35,703 bases of DNA. Origin: Saccoglossus kowalevskii (Eukaryota; Hemichordata; Enteropneusta; Harrimaniidae). The number at the start of each line of letters is the position of its first letter. Position 1 is the first letter of the stretch. The notes under the pieces were generated by a model. That model was not told the DNA's origin. It searched no databases and saw only the letters and a list, made by a program, of their open reading frames with translations. This document shows positions 11,251-23,409 of the stretch, piece by piece. Made by a program: the position numbers and the translations under genes. The DNA lies in the NCBI RefSeq assembly GCF_000003605.2, contig NW_003111970.1:417186-452888 (forward strand). Direction: 5' to 3'.

Positions 11251-11504
11251 TTTACGCACAGTAATTGAATATCAACCATGCGTTTTTCCGTTTCACGATT
11301 TCTCGTTCTTCTTTACAGCTGCGAAATTATTCATTATTGAAACGGAAAGATAAACACGCATTGCCTTTTATGTGCACGTTAATATACGTATAGGATTATT
11401 GTAATGCTACTAGTTAATTGTATCACTTAGTTCTGAAATTCAGTTTTCTTTCAATGCGGTACGTTTAATTACACACAGTAGTCAGGTATAAATCAAATGT
11501 TAGT
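11251..11504 (+). repeat. Near-identical 254-base block, copy B member
   Basis: This is the partner of 6081-6334, with 3 substitutions and no length change. The hairpin arms (11278-11295 and 11338-11361) are unchanged. The only change inside the hairpin region falls in the loop. Confidence 0.75.
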
Positions 11505-11590
11505 GTCCATGGCAACATCACGGCATTGGAATGTTATGCTCGGTTTCATTATACATAAAATAAATAATGCCTTATTAATGTTCTCAGTTT

Positions 11591-11628
11591 TGTTTGCCGT
11601 TGGCGTCTCTATTTACAACGCCGCATAT
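11591..11628. other. 38-base block conserved in all three M1 copies (B)
   Basis: This is the B member of the block at 6417-6454, differing from A by one base in the centre. The + frame CLPLASLFTTPHI continues open for about 40 more codons here, but in C the same frame stops early, so I do not call a gene. Confidence 0.5.
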
Positions 11629-11821
11629 TCTGGCAACCCCTACATACCCCAGTTGTGATTCACTGTTACTAGTATTCATACTGCTAGCAAGACGACGTGC
11701 GATCTCACACTTCGTCATTTAAATCACACACTCACAATTATTTCATACATGACGATTACGTGCAAGAATTGTATGTGACAAAACTCCAAATTGTGAGAGA
11801 AGCATAATAATTAAACTCACA

Positions 11822-11851
11822 TATAAATACTAAAACCAGACGCGGCAGTCA
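11822..11851 (+). promoter_or_regulatory. TATA box with initiator-like spacing (copy B)
   Basis: TATAAATA is followed by GCAGTCATT with the candidate start A at 11851, 29 bases from the first T. The surrounding 45 bases are nearly the same as in A. It points towards M2 copy 1. Confidence 0.3.
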
Positions 11852-12067
11852 TTTTTTTTGCTTGATATTAACATGATAGCAAAATGTGGTGCTGATATCT
11901 TCATTTGTTTATTTGAAGCGAAGAATTCATAAAACGCAAATTATGTACGAAGGCAGTAAAATGCTCATACAGACCAATGATGTCCGATAGCATACTTTAT
12001 AGTATTTATTATTATTAAGTTTTCCGGCTCGTAGTCATAATAATTCAAACATATACAAGAATTGGGA

Positions 12068-12590
12068 TGATTATTTTTGTCATATGTGTAATAAAATTGC
12101 ATTTACATGACTTGCAGACGATAAATATCCTCAAGAAATTGTTTTTCGGCGATGCAATACTTCAAAAAGACCCCGTGTACTGGTATCATACATCATGTAA
12201 TATCCCCCGACAACGTGTACTCGTTTTTGGCGTGTACTCGTTAATGTCTACTCGTGCCCGAAAACGTTTACTCTTTCTCAAAACCGTACACTCGTCCCCG
12301 ACAACGTGTACTAGACACCGGCAAAGTGTACCAGACGCTGAGAACGTGTACTAGTCCACGGTAAAGTGTACTAGACACTGACAAAGTATACTTATTCACG
12401 ACAACATTTCCCAACAAAATAAAGAACACGACATACAGCCAAAGAACTGTTTAGCAACATTACTAATGAAGCTAGTTAACTAAACAATTAGGGAATAGTC
12501 AATTAGGTCTCATGGAGCTGATTTGGCAATATTATAATAATCAGTCAATATTATATAATAATCAATGAGTGTAACATATTATGAAAAGGC
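12068..12590. other. Segment between M1 copy B and M2 copy 1
   Basis: About 520 bases lie between the end of similarity to copy A and the start of similarity to 29280 onward. At the equivalent junction after copy C only about 40 bases lie between the two modules, so most of this segment is specific to this junction. It contains the GTGTAC minisatellite (12171-12412) and an AT-rich tail. The open frame at 12067-12354 runs through the minisatellite and is not a credible gene. Confidence 0.7.
12171..12412. repeat. Degenerate ~20-base minisatellite (GTGTAC unit)
   Basis: About eleven imperfect units of the form CCCGACAACGTGTACTCGT follow one another, with spacings of mostly 18-22 bases (shorter near 12230-12255). 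Variants read AAAGTGTACTAGACA, AACGTTTACTCTTT and ACCGTACACTCGT. The unit contains the palindromes GTAC and, in some copies, GTGTAC/GTACAC. It is richer in GC and CpG than its surroundings. It is absent from the paralogous junction near 29240-29280. Confidence 0.85.
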
Positions 12591-12896
12591 GCGTAAACAA
12601 ACAGTACTTCATCATAGGATACCCAAATAAATTTAGTATATGGATTGTGTTAGGTGCATTTAAAAAAAACACTATCATGTTTATAATATGCTTGCGTCAT
12701 CACCCATCAAATGCATTATGTAGTATGCATATCATTACAATTATTCGTTTCGTACCTAGGGCCATCTATGTAAATGTATATATGCTATATACATATACAA
12801 TATTAATGGTTTTCTAAAGAAATTTTAAATGTAAATTTTCGCTACTTTTAGATATCATGCCTTCCTTCTTATGTCACGGCAGGCAAACAACTAAGC

Positions 12897-12907
12897 GGGG
12901 GGGGGGG
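12897..12907. repeat. Poly-G tract
   Basis: Eleven consecutive G residues occur in an otherwise AT-rich context. The M2 copy 2 equivalent near 29600 has no such run, so it is a copy-specific expansion. Confidence 0.85.
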
Positions 12908-13955
12908 ATTATTTCGGCGATCGTGTAATCATAAAGCACAATGTGCTCTCTAAATCAATTCATGAGTCCAATGGGATTCGGGCATCGGTAAATTACGTCA
13001 CAGTGAGTGAAACAGTACAAATGTCTCTGCTTGATAAAATATAGACAGCCCTTCAAAAAGGGAAACACATATAGAAGAATCAAATAAGATGTGTAATGAC
13101 AATTGTTAATTAAATAATAGTTTAAGTAAGGCGTTGATGTTTTCTACACCGATTCTCCAATAATTGAATAATTATTCGAAAAACATTCATTCGTTTGTGA
13201 TCCACATTTTGTTTTGAATTGTGAAGTATTTGAATAGGGTACGCGATTCGGTGATTGGTCAATTACCCTAATCAGTTTTGCAGTGAAACTTTTGTCATTA
13301 ACATGACCGTTATTATTGATATATATATATATGCTGTAATGATTTAAATAATTCCGAACGATTATTGGTCAGGGTATTTTGTTAAACTGCACTACAATTA
13401 ACCCTTGGTCTCCATTGCGTCTGCGAAACATGAAATGTCAATTGACTGTTTTGTATATTAACGTTAATTGTTACGTCAGTGATCAGCAAGATTACGCCCT
13501 TTCCCATGCAGTGTTTGTAGTTACTATTACAAATAGTTATTTGCTAGATAATTTGATATCGTGACAACTATCATTAAACGAACACAGTCATTCGTAGATA
13601 TTACATTATAATTACACGTTATCTTACTACTTAGACTAAAACGCGCACGTTTTATATGGTTTAAAAAGTGTTGTAAGCAGAACATTTGATATGAGCTACC
13701 GAACAGTTATTATATTCAAGAATACTCATTTACCAAGAGAGGTTTTATGTCAGATATCAGTCGTTCTAGTAAATGTCCTCCACATTATAAATATTAAAAT
13801 TAAAAATAGTGAAGACTGCATGCTACTTGAGAAACTGTATGTGTGAACTTGACTCTTTCCTTAGCACTAAATGTACTTGTGATAGACATGGATATACCGC
13901 ATGGATATGTATCACATTTTAGCTGAGGGTGTGATAAAACCTTTATGACAGTGTC

Positions 13956-14099
13956 CTGGGCCATAAATAAAACGAGGAAGTAGAGCACAATTTCGGACAC
14001 TAATAGTATTTTGCATCCGCGAATATAATTGACACGATTGTATCTCATATGACAAGGAATTCTATTTTGCCATTCATCTATAATGTATATGGTATTCAC
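13956..14099 (-). other. Frame shared between M2 copies, minus strand (copy 1)
   Basis: Read on the minus strand, this frame begins IYIIDEWQNRIPCHMRYN after three leading codons and reaches a hydrophobic stretch IVLYFLVLFMAQ. The paralogous minus-strand frame at 31041-31184 reads IYIIDEWQNRIPCHIRYD and IVLFLYVLFIVQ, one codon shorter between these blocks and ending in TAA. A TAA lies just upstream in both and there is no ATG at the start, so if coding it would have to be an internal or terminal exon. The middle is poorly conserved. Evidence for translation is weak. Confidence 0.15.
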
Positions 14100-14284
14100 T
14101 TAGCAATGCATATTAGTTGTCATTAAGTCATTTCGGTCGCCCAGATCATCACCATTCCTTGAAATCTTTAGATAAAACTAAGTGCATATGCACATCTAAC
14201 ACAGCTGCGTCGTTACATTACCCTGACTTGTCAAAAAACAAACACGTGTTATAAAGCTATCAATCTCTTGTTCAGATTCAGGTG

Positions 14285-15800
14285 GCAGTTACTCAGTCAT
14301 ATGTTTCAGAACAAAATTTACAACATATATAATTTGTAACAATGAAGTTATGTCATGAGTTAAACCCACTAATTCAACCGGTCATTATATTGTTAAGGCA
14401 TTTTTTAACTTTTGAAATTGCAGGCACGTTGTGATCTTAAAAATATGCATCATGATTCGAACGGAACTCACGACACTGTTCACAGTGCGACAGAAAACGG
14501 ACGAAACAAAACAAAAACGGCTTCAAATATTGTGTAATTAAATTGGACCTACAGGATGAAAAGTCGCCATTTTGATCGGAAACCAACTTTTTTAACTTAT
14601 CAGAATTGTAATATAATGACTCACCAAACAAACAGGGAAATATTTATCAATAACACGTTTTAAATCAATAAGTAAATGACTATCTCACTATCCTCGTGGC
14701 TGCAACTAGATACGACTATTACGAATAAAGCCAATCACTATCACCCAAACACAATGGGGAGGTACAAATGGTATCTCATGAAGTTCTCTCAAATTTGAGA
14801 AGGGATTTCCTATAAATGTTACACCCTATATTAAGTATTACAAACTCGGCTATAAAACGCGAAAGTTGGCAATATCTTACGTAATCTCCCCAAAATGACA
14901 TGTATTTGTTTTTCTAAAAAGGCAATTTAAATACAAAGAAAAGCTGAATATGTAATTTTGATACAATTATGAATATATCGATTTATAATTTACAGAAACG
15001 TTTTAACATTAAATTGTCGCTGTGCCAAGGCTAAGTGAAATGTACGTTATCATAATAAACGATCTGAGGATGAAATATGTTATGCTCAATACATGTGACT
15101 ATTGTCTCAAGTCGCCCAATATCTTGGAACTAATGTTAAACGTGACCCGATTGGATGTGTGTAGTGAAATGTACGTTACCCTACTAATAATGTTTACAAA
15201 TAGCAAATGTATTAATTTAGATTTATAAAACAATATACGATAACAAATCTGCAAAGGAACAATATCGCTACAATTGTGTTAGCTATTGAGCACAATATAT
15301 GTGCAAAAATGTACGTTACTGAAATGTGCTGTGGGGATCAACATAGAGAATTTTGTTTTGTTTTAAGCTTACTAGGAGGTTTTCTGCCGTCTGTCATTCA
15401 ACACAACTAACAAAAAATGAAGCTATTTTAGTTTAAATCCCGTCTTTAATGACGCTAGTTTAGGTTGTGTAGTGAAACAATCTTGTGGGTATATCAATGT
15501 GTGTAATATATTGCAAGTTACCTAATTTAAACTGTTTTTCTAGTACCCGCTGTTTTTATATGCTATATTTCTAATATAGGAGTAATAATAGAATCCAGTA
15601 AGTTGGTATAAAACCATTATATGTCAGACATGCGTTCAGAATATGCACTTGATTTAGGTGAAATGTACATTACTTATAATATTATATTCGATGTCACAAT
15701 CATTATATGATATTTCTTTTTACGAAATATTTAGTTCTACTTTAAACGGATTTAGATTTTTGTTTTAAAACGCCGGTACATTTTGTTAATTTAACATTCT
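14285..15800. other. 1.5 kb segment present only in M2 copy 1
   Basis: I find no clear counterpart for this segment in M2 copy 2, where about 300-400 unrelated bases lie between the shared anchors (about 31365-31680). The small frames at 14437-14631 (-) and 15022-15228 (+, GTG start) have no signature. The word GTGAAATGTACGTTA recurs in it (about 15035, 15164 and 15658, with a shorter form at 15307). I see no terminal inverted repeats or target duplication, so I cannot say whether this is an insertion here or a loss and replacement in copy 2. Confidence 0.55.
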
Positions 15801-16118
15801 TTTATTTTCGGATTTTCTGAATGCTTATTGTGTTTGGCTGTGTATAATTGCTTATGAATGCAAAAGTGATTTACATATTCGATAGCCTGTTGTCTTATCT
15901 TATATTTGAACCATTTATGTATTATAAATGAGTCAAGTTGCCATGTTGTATTAGTTAGAAACAAAACATTGATTTGGTGTTACTTAAATAGCAAGCGACA
16001 CATCCGAATATTACTATTCATTTCATATCCGATTTCAGTATTTGAAAAACCCAGTAGAATAATAATCAATGTAGTACTATAAAAAACATTTTGGATTGTA
16101 AACCTAGATCGATTGAGG

Positions 16119-16247
16119 ACGCCTTTGTTATTGAGACGATATATGTCATCTTATTACCTCTTTGACAGTCATCTGAACGATCTAATTTTATATGTGCGGA
16201 CATTGCATTTATTTAACGGTTATTGTAAAACTTTTGAATGTTCCTAA
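16119..16247 (+). CDS. Candidate small coding exon or micropeptide (M2 copy 1)
   Basis: This is a frame of 42 codons plus TAA, starting TPLLLRRYMSSYYLFDSHLN and ending GYCKTFECS. The paralog at 31833-31979 keeps the frame and the TAA, and differs in length by 18 bases (six codons). Over the first 29 codons I count six base differences, four at third positions and silent (TTT/TTC, AGT/AGC, AAC/AAT, TAT/TAC) and two amino-acid changing (D/G, T/I). The last ten codons are less conserved. An internal ATG (16143) could start a 34-residue peptide. Upstream the frames diverge through a 2-base indel, so the left limit would be near here. There is no recognisable family. It could be a terminal exon, a micropeptide or slow-evolving non-coding DNA. 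Confidence 0.25.
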   Translation, partial: TPLLLRRYMSSYYLFDSHLNDLILYVRTLHLFNGYCKTFECS

Positions 16248-16794
16248 GTTGACGTGACGTGTTTGGAGTAATGTGGCATGGATTTAGTTTTTGAATGAGG
16301 TGCCACTGATTTTGAGTTGCAAGCAGAAAACTTGTGAGTGGCACGTCATTTTTGAAGATTTTTGAGTGGAACTCTATTTTATGATGACTATAATATATTA
16401 TATATATAATATATAACATATGATATATTGCAACAATTTTAAGATGTATTATAAAATACTATTTAAATACGATATTAAATGATACACATACCAGCACGTA
16501 GTACATATATGTTAACGAAGCAAGTAGACATTACTCAATGATGAATCTTTGGACGACAGCCATATATTAGTGTTATTTGCCCGATATTGAAATCCAGTTT
16601 GATGAAGAAACGATTTGATTATGACCCAGAAAGACATATGACATAACAGGGTGTACTCACCATTTTCGATACACATGGAACATTAGTGATTTTACTATGT
16701 AGTGTTGTGCACTTGTGTGTTGTTTTGTTTTTGTGGATTGTTTGTATAATTGTGTCTGTCATTTTTAGTGTTATTGTAAATTTCTCTTATACGA

Positions 16795-16831
16795 CTATAT
16801 ATCTACAGTTGAGTATATATCTACAGTTGTG
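16795..16831. repeat. Short tandem duplication TATATATCTACAGTTG
   Basis: Two adjacent copies of a 16-base word lie about 20 bases apart. The corresponding part of M2 copy 2 (about 32300) does not show the doubled word. It is probably replication slippage. Confidence 0.6.
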
Positions 16832-18074
16832 TAATTTTCGTGTAATCTAAACATTCAATTAAGCTCGATAATAAGTGTGTTATTTTTAACACATATTGGC
16901 AATTCTACAATTATGTTCCATAGTTGTGCTCAACAAAAACAACAGTTCCTCTTTTGCATTGATGTCTACAGTATCTTCATTGTATTGTGAATGAGCTCTA
17001 TGTATATATATCTAATAATATTAATAATGCCAAATGTTTGGCCAGAGCGCCCTCTAGCATTTGTGGGAATCATCTTTAATTGGAATGCTCTGCTTTGATG
17101 GAAGTTTGAGCCTAGCAATCAACAACAATCTATTCTCTTGTACCCAATCGTGAGGAGTCCATCATACTCAACTACATGTGTCAATTTTACTAAGAAAATA
17201 GTACTTCATGTATTTAAAAATTCCTGATACATATATCAAAGTGGATCTGAGAATTCAAAACATTAATGTATTTTTTTTCCGAGTAACCACAGTTTGTTCT
17301 ATCGGGCAACGTCAAACATGATACTGGCTATCTTTTCAATATGTATATATGTCTAGGTTTAGGCATAATTTGCAGGTGCACTGAAAAGATTCTGCAATGA
17401 ACAATTTATTCCAGTTGTCTGTGTGCATCCATAACTCATGGATATAAGGTTCTGAACGCATATGTGACAAAAGCTCTCTTCATCATGGCTTATTTTGATT
17501 CATGGATGGAGAAATATATTATCCATGATGCGTCCCATAAACAGCGTTCATTTTCGATTTAACTACTGATAATTTATTTCATTAATTTTGAGAAAGATGA
17601 TATTAATTATTTTTTACTAATGGGAATGTCATATACGTTTTCATAAATGAGTCAGATCAATCAATGGTGATATATATATGTGATTTATAATATATTAACA
17701 GCTGTCCATATGCTATGAAAATATAATGAATGATTGCATCGTTTCATCACCCCTTTGTATGGGAATAAGATGTAATGATTGTAAAAAATTGAATGAAAAC
17801 GTCGTGAGCTTTTTTCAACAGAAAGTTATGATTTCATCATATAAGAAGGCGCCCCGTTTTAATTAGCAAGGCATAATGTGTTGTTGGTGCATATCATTCA
17901 AAATATTAATCACGACGGTTGTCATATTTCACTCTGATGTTGATGTATAAATTGTCCAAACTAATGAGATTGTAATGTATTTTATTATATCCATGGACAG
18001 CTGCCATCTCAGTATAACGTTAATAATATTTAATACATTTAATATAATGGTAGTTGAAATCAACAGTTTCTACT

Positions 18075-18740
18075 TAACACATTAAGAACGGCCTTAGTGT
18101 TTACGCAAGCTACTTGGATTATTCCCAACAAGGAAACTTAATAAGTTATGAAAGAATTTTCGTATTTTTAAGGGGGAAGCTCAAATTGTAAGCGAAATCT
18201 AGATCAGGTTGCCATGAACAGAGGAATTTGGAAAACAAATTCTTCTTTATTGCAAAATAAGGTGACCGTACGTTTCAGCTGTGGTTCACACTCTCAGACT
18301 GCCTTCTAGTTCCGAATGCATTTAGCAAGGTAAAGCTAGTTATATGCTAGTCCTTTACAGTAAGAGTGATGATAAACGTGGGAATTGTTGAAACGGAGTT
18401 AAGGTTTCAATACTGCACCTTTACACCTTTACTAGGTTCATGTATTCGCATAGTTCCCAATTTATTTTTACAGTATGATAGTCATAGTTTTAAAATAAAT
18501 CATAGTTCCCTGTTTATATAGGATGTCCCAAAATAACACTTGCATTTATGAATGTATTGTTATTTCCTTAAATAAGTTGTAATTGTTGGTCTAATGATTA
18601 TGCACTATTTTGAATACATTAATCACCGAAATCGTTGGTAGTTGGTAACATATTCTAGGATTATATTATAATACCAATTTATCACACCAACAGTTGCTGC
18701 ATTATGAATACAAAAATGACTGTTTTAATTCAAGAAATTC
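18075..18740. other. 0.67 kb segment absent from M2 copy 2
   Basis: The two M2 copies align up to CAACAGTTTCTA (here about 18073, there about 33365) and again from GAAAATATCT (here about 18750, there about 33377). Everything between is missing from copy 2. I see no inverted ends or target duplication, so a deletion in copy 2 is as likely as an insertion here. No gene is seen in it. Confidence 0.6.
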
Positions 18741-20190
18741 CTTGGAATCGGAAAATATCTAACTTGAATACGACTACCATGCGATAGTATTATATTTCAA
18801 GACCAAGCACACATATTGATTACGGATCGGAATTACTTATTTTGTTTGTTCCTGTATGTAAATATCAACTTTAGAAACCCAAACACAAAATTATACAATG
18901 TCAAATTTGCATGACAAAGAGCGTAATTTCTATTTTCGAAGTGTGTATATTGTATATACTTAATACTACAAGATGACAACAAGATTACATTATGCACAAA
19001 AAGTATCATATATAGAACTGTGAATTCTACCGTAACGTGCGTGTTTTCCTTGTCTTCACTGCAAAAATATTATTGTGAAAATATCGATACGTAACATTGA
19101 TATTTCCTTTATTTTTATTGTGTTAGATCTAAACAGTTCAACAGACCAAATCACTAATACCACAATTCTTCATAGCCACAGTTTTGCGGCTATTGGTTTC
19201 ACCGTAGTTCGGTTTTTATGCTTAAAGGATTATGTTATTTGTCTTAGGCTTGTTGCGAAAAACAGCTTTTGTAGCTTTTTTTATCATTGCAGGTAGGGAA
19301 ATTACGTACCTGCGTTAACGGCATGTGTCACTTAAGTCCCAATAAGCATGCAATTATCGATTAATTTAGTATGGAATGTAGTAAAATATTCAATACCCGT
19401 ATCTTATGAAAAATGCATGGATTGAAATGAGCAGCCCATGATATCGAATTTATCAAACGTTTGAGTGTAGTGTTTATATGTAAATTACGAAACGAATTTC
19501 TTTATAACATTTCTCCGTTTCACCGTTGTTTTTGCCAATATGTGAATTACAATTTGCATGACTGTGTAGAAATCCCGCCCATCGCAATCGCACACAGAAA
19601 CATCATAACTTACATTGTCAAGAGTTTAGCAAAACTGAGTAAAATTTGGCAAATGTTTGAAGGATATTTCAAAGAAAAATATATTGTCTAGTGGCCAAAT
19701 GATCCATGCTATGGATATGGTCAGCAAGTGATTTGTCAATCAATCACCAATTCTAAAGTTTAATATCGAAAATACTAAATAGATTTATCACAAGGCATTT
19801 GCACAATACACGTCATACATCAAATATTTATCCATCGTCAAATTTGAAATAAAGACTATTGTGTGCACGTTTAAATAATTCACATGATAATAATAAACAC
19901 TACTCATTTTATTCGACGATGTCTTTGCGCAATATGCTATAATTATTTTACCGTTTGTGATTGGTATGAACAACATACTTTTATTTGAGTGGATTTTCAT
20001 TTCAGTATTTTTGTTTACAATTTGTGATAATCATCTTGGAAATTCATCTGATCTGACCAATTGAATAGTGTGCAGTCAATGTGCACTTATAATGACTAGA
20101 ATCTCTGACGTCACAATCAACATGCAGAATATAAATCTGCACATAAATGAAGCCCAGTTAGTATAAGTATGGTCACACTGATCTACTCAG

Positions 20191-22164
20191 TTACGATACC
20201 TCAGAAACAAATCTGTCCACAAGCAGTGAAGATCAATGTGGTTAATTGTGCCGTGTTTCAGTGTCAATGGTATAATTGTTATTAAAATGGTTTCTTACAC
20301 ATATTGAGAATATATAATTTCCCACATCGTCATTCTATAACTGAAACTTGTATTCTGTGAACATCTATGCTTCACAGTTTCTTCGATATCGTGGGCAACA
20401 TATTTAGATATTTCAGTGAAAAGATTGGAAGATGTGGCGATTGTTCTGCCGACTGTTGCCTGCTAGTTGATTCACATTTTTTATGTTTTACTGTAACACG
20501 TCCTGAGCTCGTGTCAAGATAGATTGAATATATATCCTTTACTTTATTTCGAAACTGGCATAACAATGTACCACCGTACGCTTTAATAACGTGAATATCT
20601 CGTGAAGTAATTTCATTGTCATCTGTAACATAACATGACAGCATTTTAACTAAATCCTAATTCATTCCAATCACAAATGTAGACATGATGTAGTTTTAGT
20701 TTTAAAAATAGAACAAAATCATTATTACACAAACGGGCATATAACACATGTTTTGTTTTTTTCAGAAATATTTTGTTTGATTTTATAAATAATACCTACT
20801 AATTTTACATAAACCGGACACATAACAAAATAACCGTGAAAGATTCCAAACCAGCATTTCTAAATAAGTGATATGTTAATTAAAGGACATCGAAATGGAT
20901 AGAGCAATCACAGAAGCATACTAATACATTGACGTTGTTTTTAAATCGCTTACTAGATTAGCATTGCAACTCCAATTAGTTCATGTATGTTAATTTCTAT
21001 TATCACAATGTACTTTATTATTATTTGACCCTGCATGTATTTAACAATTTTTTAGTTGTTTTTATTATGTATTCGGTCTTAGACATGCATCCAAGAGCAC
21101 AGTGGCACGAAAGGATTAACAAATGTCAAGAAAATTTGAATCAATATTCACTAAACACGTCAAAATCGAATTTTATTACCAACATTTAGAGAGCTTCAGA
21201 ATGACGATCGATATTTTGAAATATCATGACCCTACTATAAGTACACAGCTATAAATCTATATATGAAGAAACCCGTTCCTATCGCACTGAATTATGTTAG
21301 TAGTAATTATTGCTGTAAACACCACACAAAAATCATCATGCTTACTAATTTCATGAGTACGGATGATGATGACAATACATGTACTGTACATGACAATGAT
21401 TGATATACCTTAGTGATATCCATCGAAACTAGTTGAATCAGAATGCAATATGATATATTTTAATATACCTTGCGTTTGTATTAATTGCTCAAAAATATCA
21501 AGCAATCCGCCGAACATTTTTGTAATCTTCGAGATGAGTTACCGGACTCAAACTGACCACAATAACCAACTACACTGATTGTTAAGTGCGTGATTAAACA
21601 TAAATGCTCGCGTTGTGAAGATATACATGTCACTGTCTTTGCATTTCATGACGTTGTCAATAATATTGTATCGTTTGTGCTTAGTGATTATGAATGTATT
21701 ACAAACAGCCGAGTACAAAAAGAACGTTTTATTTGAAAAAAAGATATAATTTAGGTTTTGCAAAACTCCCCCTGATTGGTTATACACATGTGCCAGTGAT
21801 TGCATAGTCTAATCCTTTGTTTCACCTGAGGTGAACACTAGGCTAGACAATTGTTTTCACTTCTGCACGTGGTTTTGAAGAGTGAAGACGTGTCTGCTCT
21901 GAATTGTCTAACCTGTTAAGTTTGCTTAAATAGAACATTAGTGATTAACTAAATGAAATAAATGTATACGTATCACAGGTTTGATCATCTCAAGAACACG
22001 TATGTGTCCAATGTTCTCCTTATTATCTATGAAGCTTTAATAACATATCTATTATCTTTAATAGCATATCATCAATTAGCTTTTCAGTGTGTTATGAAAA
22101 TGTTCACTGCCACTTAAACTTAAAATATCCACCTTCTTTGACTTGAATATGATTTGAAAAATGA
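20191..22164. other. Spacer between M2 copy 1 and M1 copy C
   Basis: About 2 kb have no clear counterpart elsewhere in the window. The frames at 20372-20644 (-), 20983-21189 (+) and 21548-21805 (-) show no domain, signal or repeat content that would support a gene. The stretch at 22035-22070 has two near-identical adjacent words (TTAATAACATAT and TTAATAGCATAT). The left edge of copy C cannot be fixed: similarity to A and B fades between 22280 and about 22100, and the exon-like leader of A and B is not recognisable here. Confidence 0.5.
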
Positions 22165-22320
22165 CCGACAAATAATTAATTTGTTTAAAAACCCACATTT
22201 GCTTGTTGATAACTCGTCCATGTGTTGATAACATATTTTCTGTTATTAATCTGCATACACTATTGCATAATCACACATATCAATATAAAGCGCTGTCAAT
22301 TTCTATGTTACTAATAATAC

Positions 22321-22428
22321 TGTCATGAATTAGTTTACGTGTATATATTGACTGACTTAATTAGCTGATTATTAGCGAATTGCTGTGTTATATCTGTCAT
22401 CGTTTAGGCCTATTTGAAGTTTTGGACG
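22321..22428 (+). repeat. Left direct terminal repeat (108 bases)
   Basis: This matches 23740-23847 with 2 substitutions (GTATATATTG here, GTATCTGTTG there). Beyond 22428 the sequence is unrelated to the putative 3' LTR, so the left LTR is truncated, internally deleted or was replaced. Confidence 0.8.
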
Positions 22429-22565
22429 AAGAGATGAAGACTTCGAAGCCCCTCAGGAAGGACGAATATCGTATAGGACTGTATAATTAAGACTTGAGCG
22501 ACATTAAAGACAAGAAGAAGAAAAAGAACGACCCGGACTAACGCGACGACAAGAGAAGAGACGCT

Positions 22566-22571
22566 TATATA
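22566..22571 (+). promoter_or_regulatory. TATATA site inside the LTR-type element
   Basis: TATATA occurs in a locally GC-richer, purine-rich stretch (22495-22565) of the element's left part. It could be a promoter element of the retroelement, but it lies outside the 108-base repeat, so assignment to the LTR is uncertain. Confidence 0.2.
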
Positions 22572-23409
22572 GACTTTGAATTAGAACTTTAGCTATCTGT
22601 GTATTGCTTAGAGAACTGCTCGTTGGACACTGTAACTGACACTGTGTAACTCAAGACGTTGAACTCTTTTCCAGAACCCTAACACTATTGCTCAGTAATT
22701 TAATGTATTGCTTGCTTTTCCTATCGTTTTTTCTGACCTTTTTTTGTGATGTTGAATTGTATGTGTGTAAGTGCACAGATCTTTGTTTTAAACTGATATT
22801 TAGTGACATGCGAGTTCCTTTATAACGATTTAAGCGCGCCTCAGTGGACAAGTATTTGCAACACATTGTTTTGAGTTTTGTGAAGTTTTATGGTGTTTTC
22901 ATGAGTTTATGAGTAAGGATTATGATGGGAGGAATGATGCCCCCACGTTTTGAGATTTGTCGATGTACAGAGATATCGACGTTTTAAGAGTTGTTTTTGT
23001 TTAATTTATGTGTTGTTTCCGGAATACTTCTGACGCTTTTTGAGTTGAGAGCACTATGTAACGTTTCGTTGATGTCTTTTTGGAATGAGAGTATGGTGCG
23101 CTTATATACGTATTGTTTGATAACGTAAGCTTTTTTTCATGATTGACAGGTTTATATGTAACTTAGTAGTTTCTATCATTTTAGCTTTTTTCCGTTTTAT
23201 TGCCAGAGGAGTAATGTGCTATGATAGCTTTGTCTTTGCATTCCGTTTCCACGCCGTATGACTTGTGTTTAGATTAACGACTTGTGAGTTCAGTTGAAGT
23301 TTATAAGCGTATATGACAGTAGTTTGATTAATAGTTTTTTATTCATTGTTTATTAGTTACCGCTTTGCAATGCTTTAACCGAGAGACGCATCCCTGGTAA
23401 TCACGCCAG

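Larger units (their letters stand above)
7025..12067 (+). repeat. Segmental duplication module M1, copy B
   Basis: This is the second copy of the 5 kb module, directly after copy A and in the same orientation, with M2 copy 1 downstream. Its order relative to M2 matches that of copy C and M2 copy 2, which is why B-M2 looks like the ancestral pairing and A like the added copy. Small indels separate it from A, for example the missing TA expansion and about 50 bases lost near 10130. Open frames inside (8383-8583 +, 9574-9765 -) are not shared with A or C. Confidence 0.9.
12590..20190 (+). repeat. Segmental duplication module M2, copy 1
   Basis: This matches 29280-35460 in the same orientation. 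Clear anchors are 12597 to 29287, 13380-13450 to about 30010-30080, 14100-14270 to about 31190-31350, 16119-16247 to 31833-31979, 17590-18070 to 32900-33360, 19680-19760 to 34640-34720, and 20110 to about 35215. The offset shrinks from about 16.7 kb to 15.1 kb because of large segments present only in this copy. Divergence is much higher than A/B. No protein gene is supported. Confidence 0.85.

Noticed and set aside
12067-12354. 95-codon + frame near the M1B-M2 junction
   Set aside because: Its second half is translated minisatellite, and it is absent from the paralogous junction.
22651-22866. 71-codon minus-strand frame inside the LTR-type element, considered as a Gag fragment
   Set aside because: There is no zinc-knuckle, protease or other retroelement motif. 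The frame is short and unremarkable.
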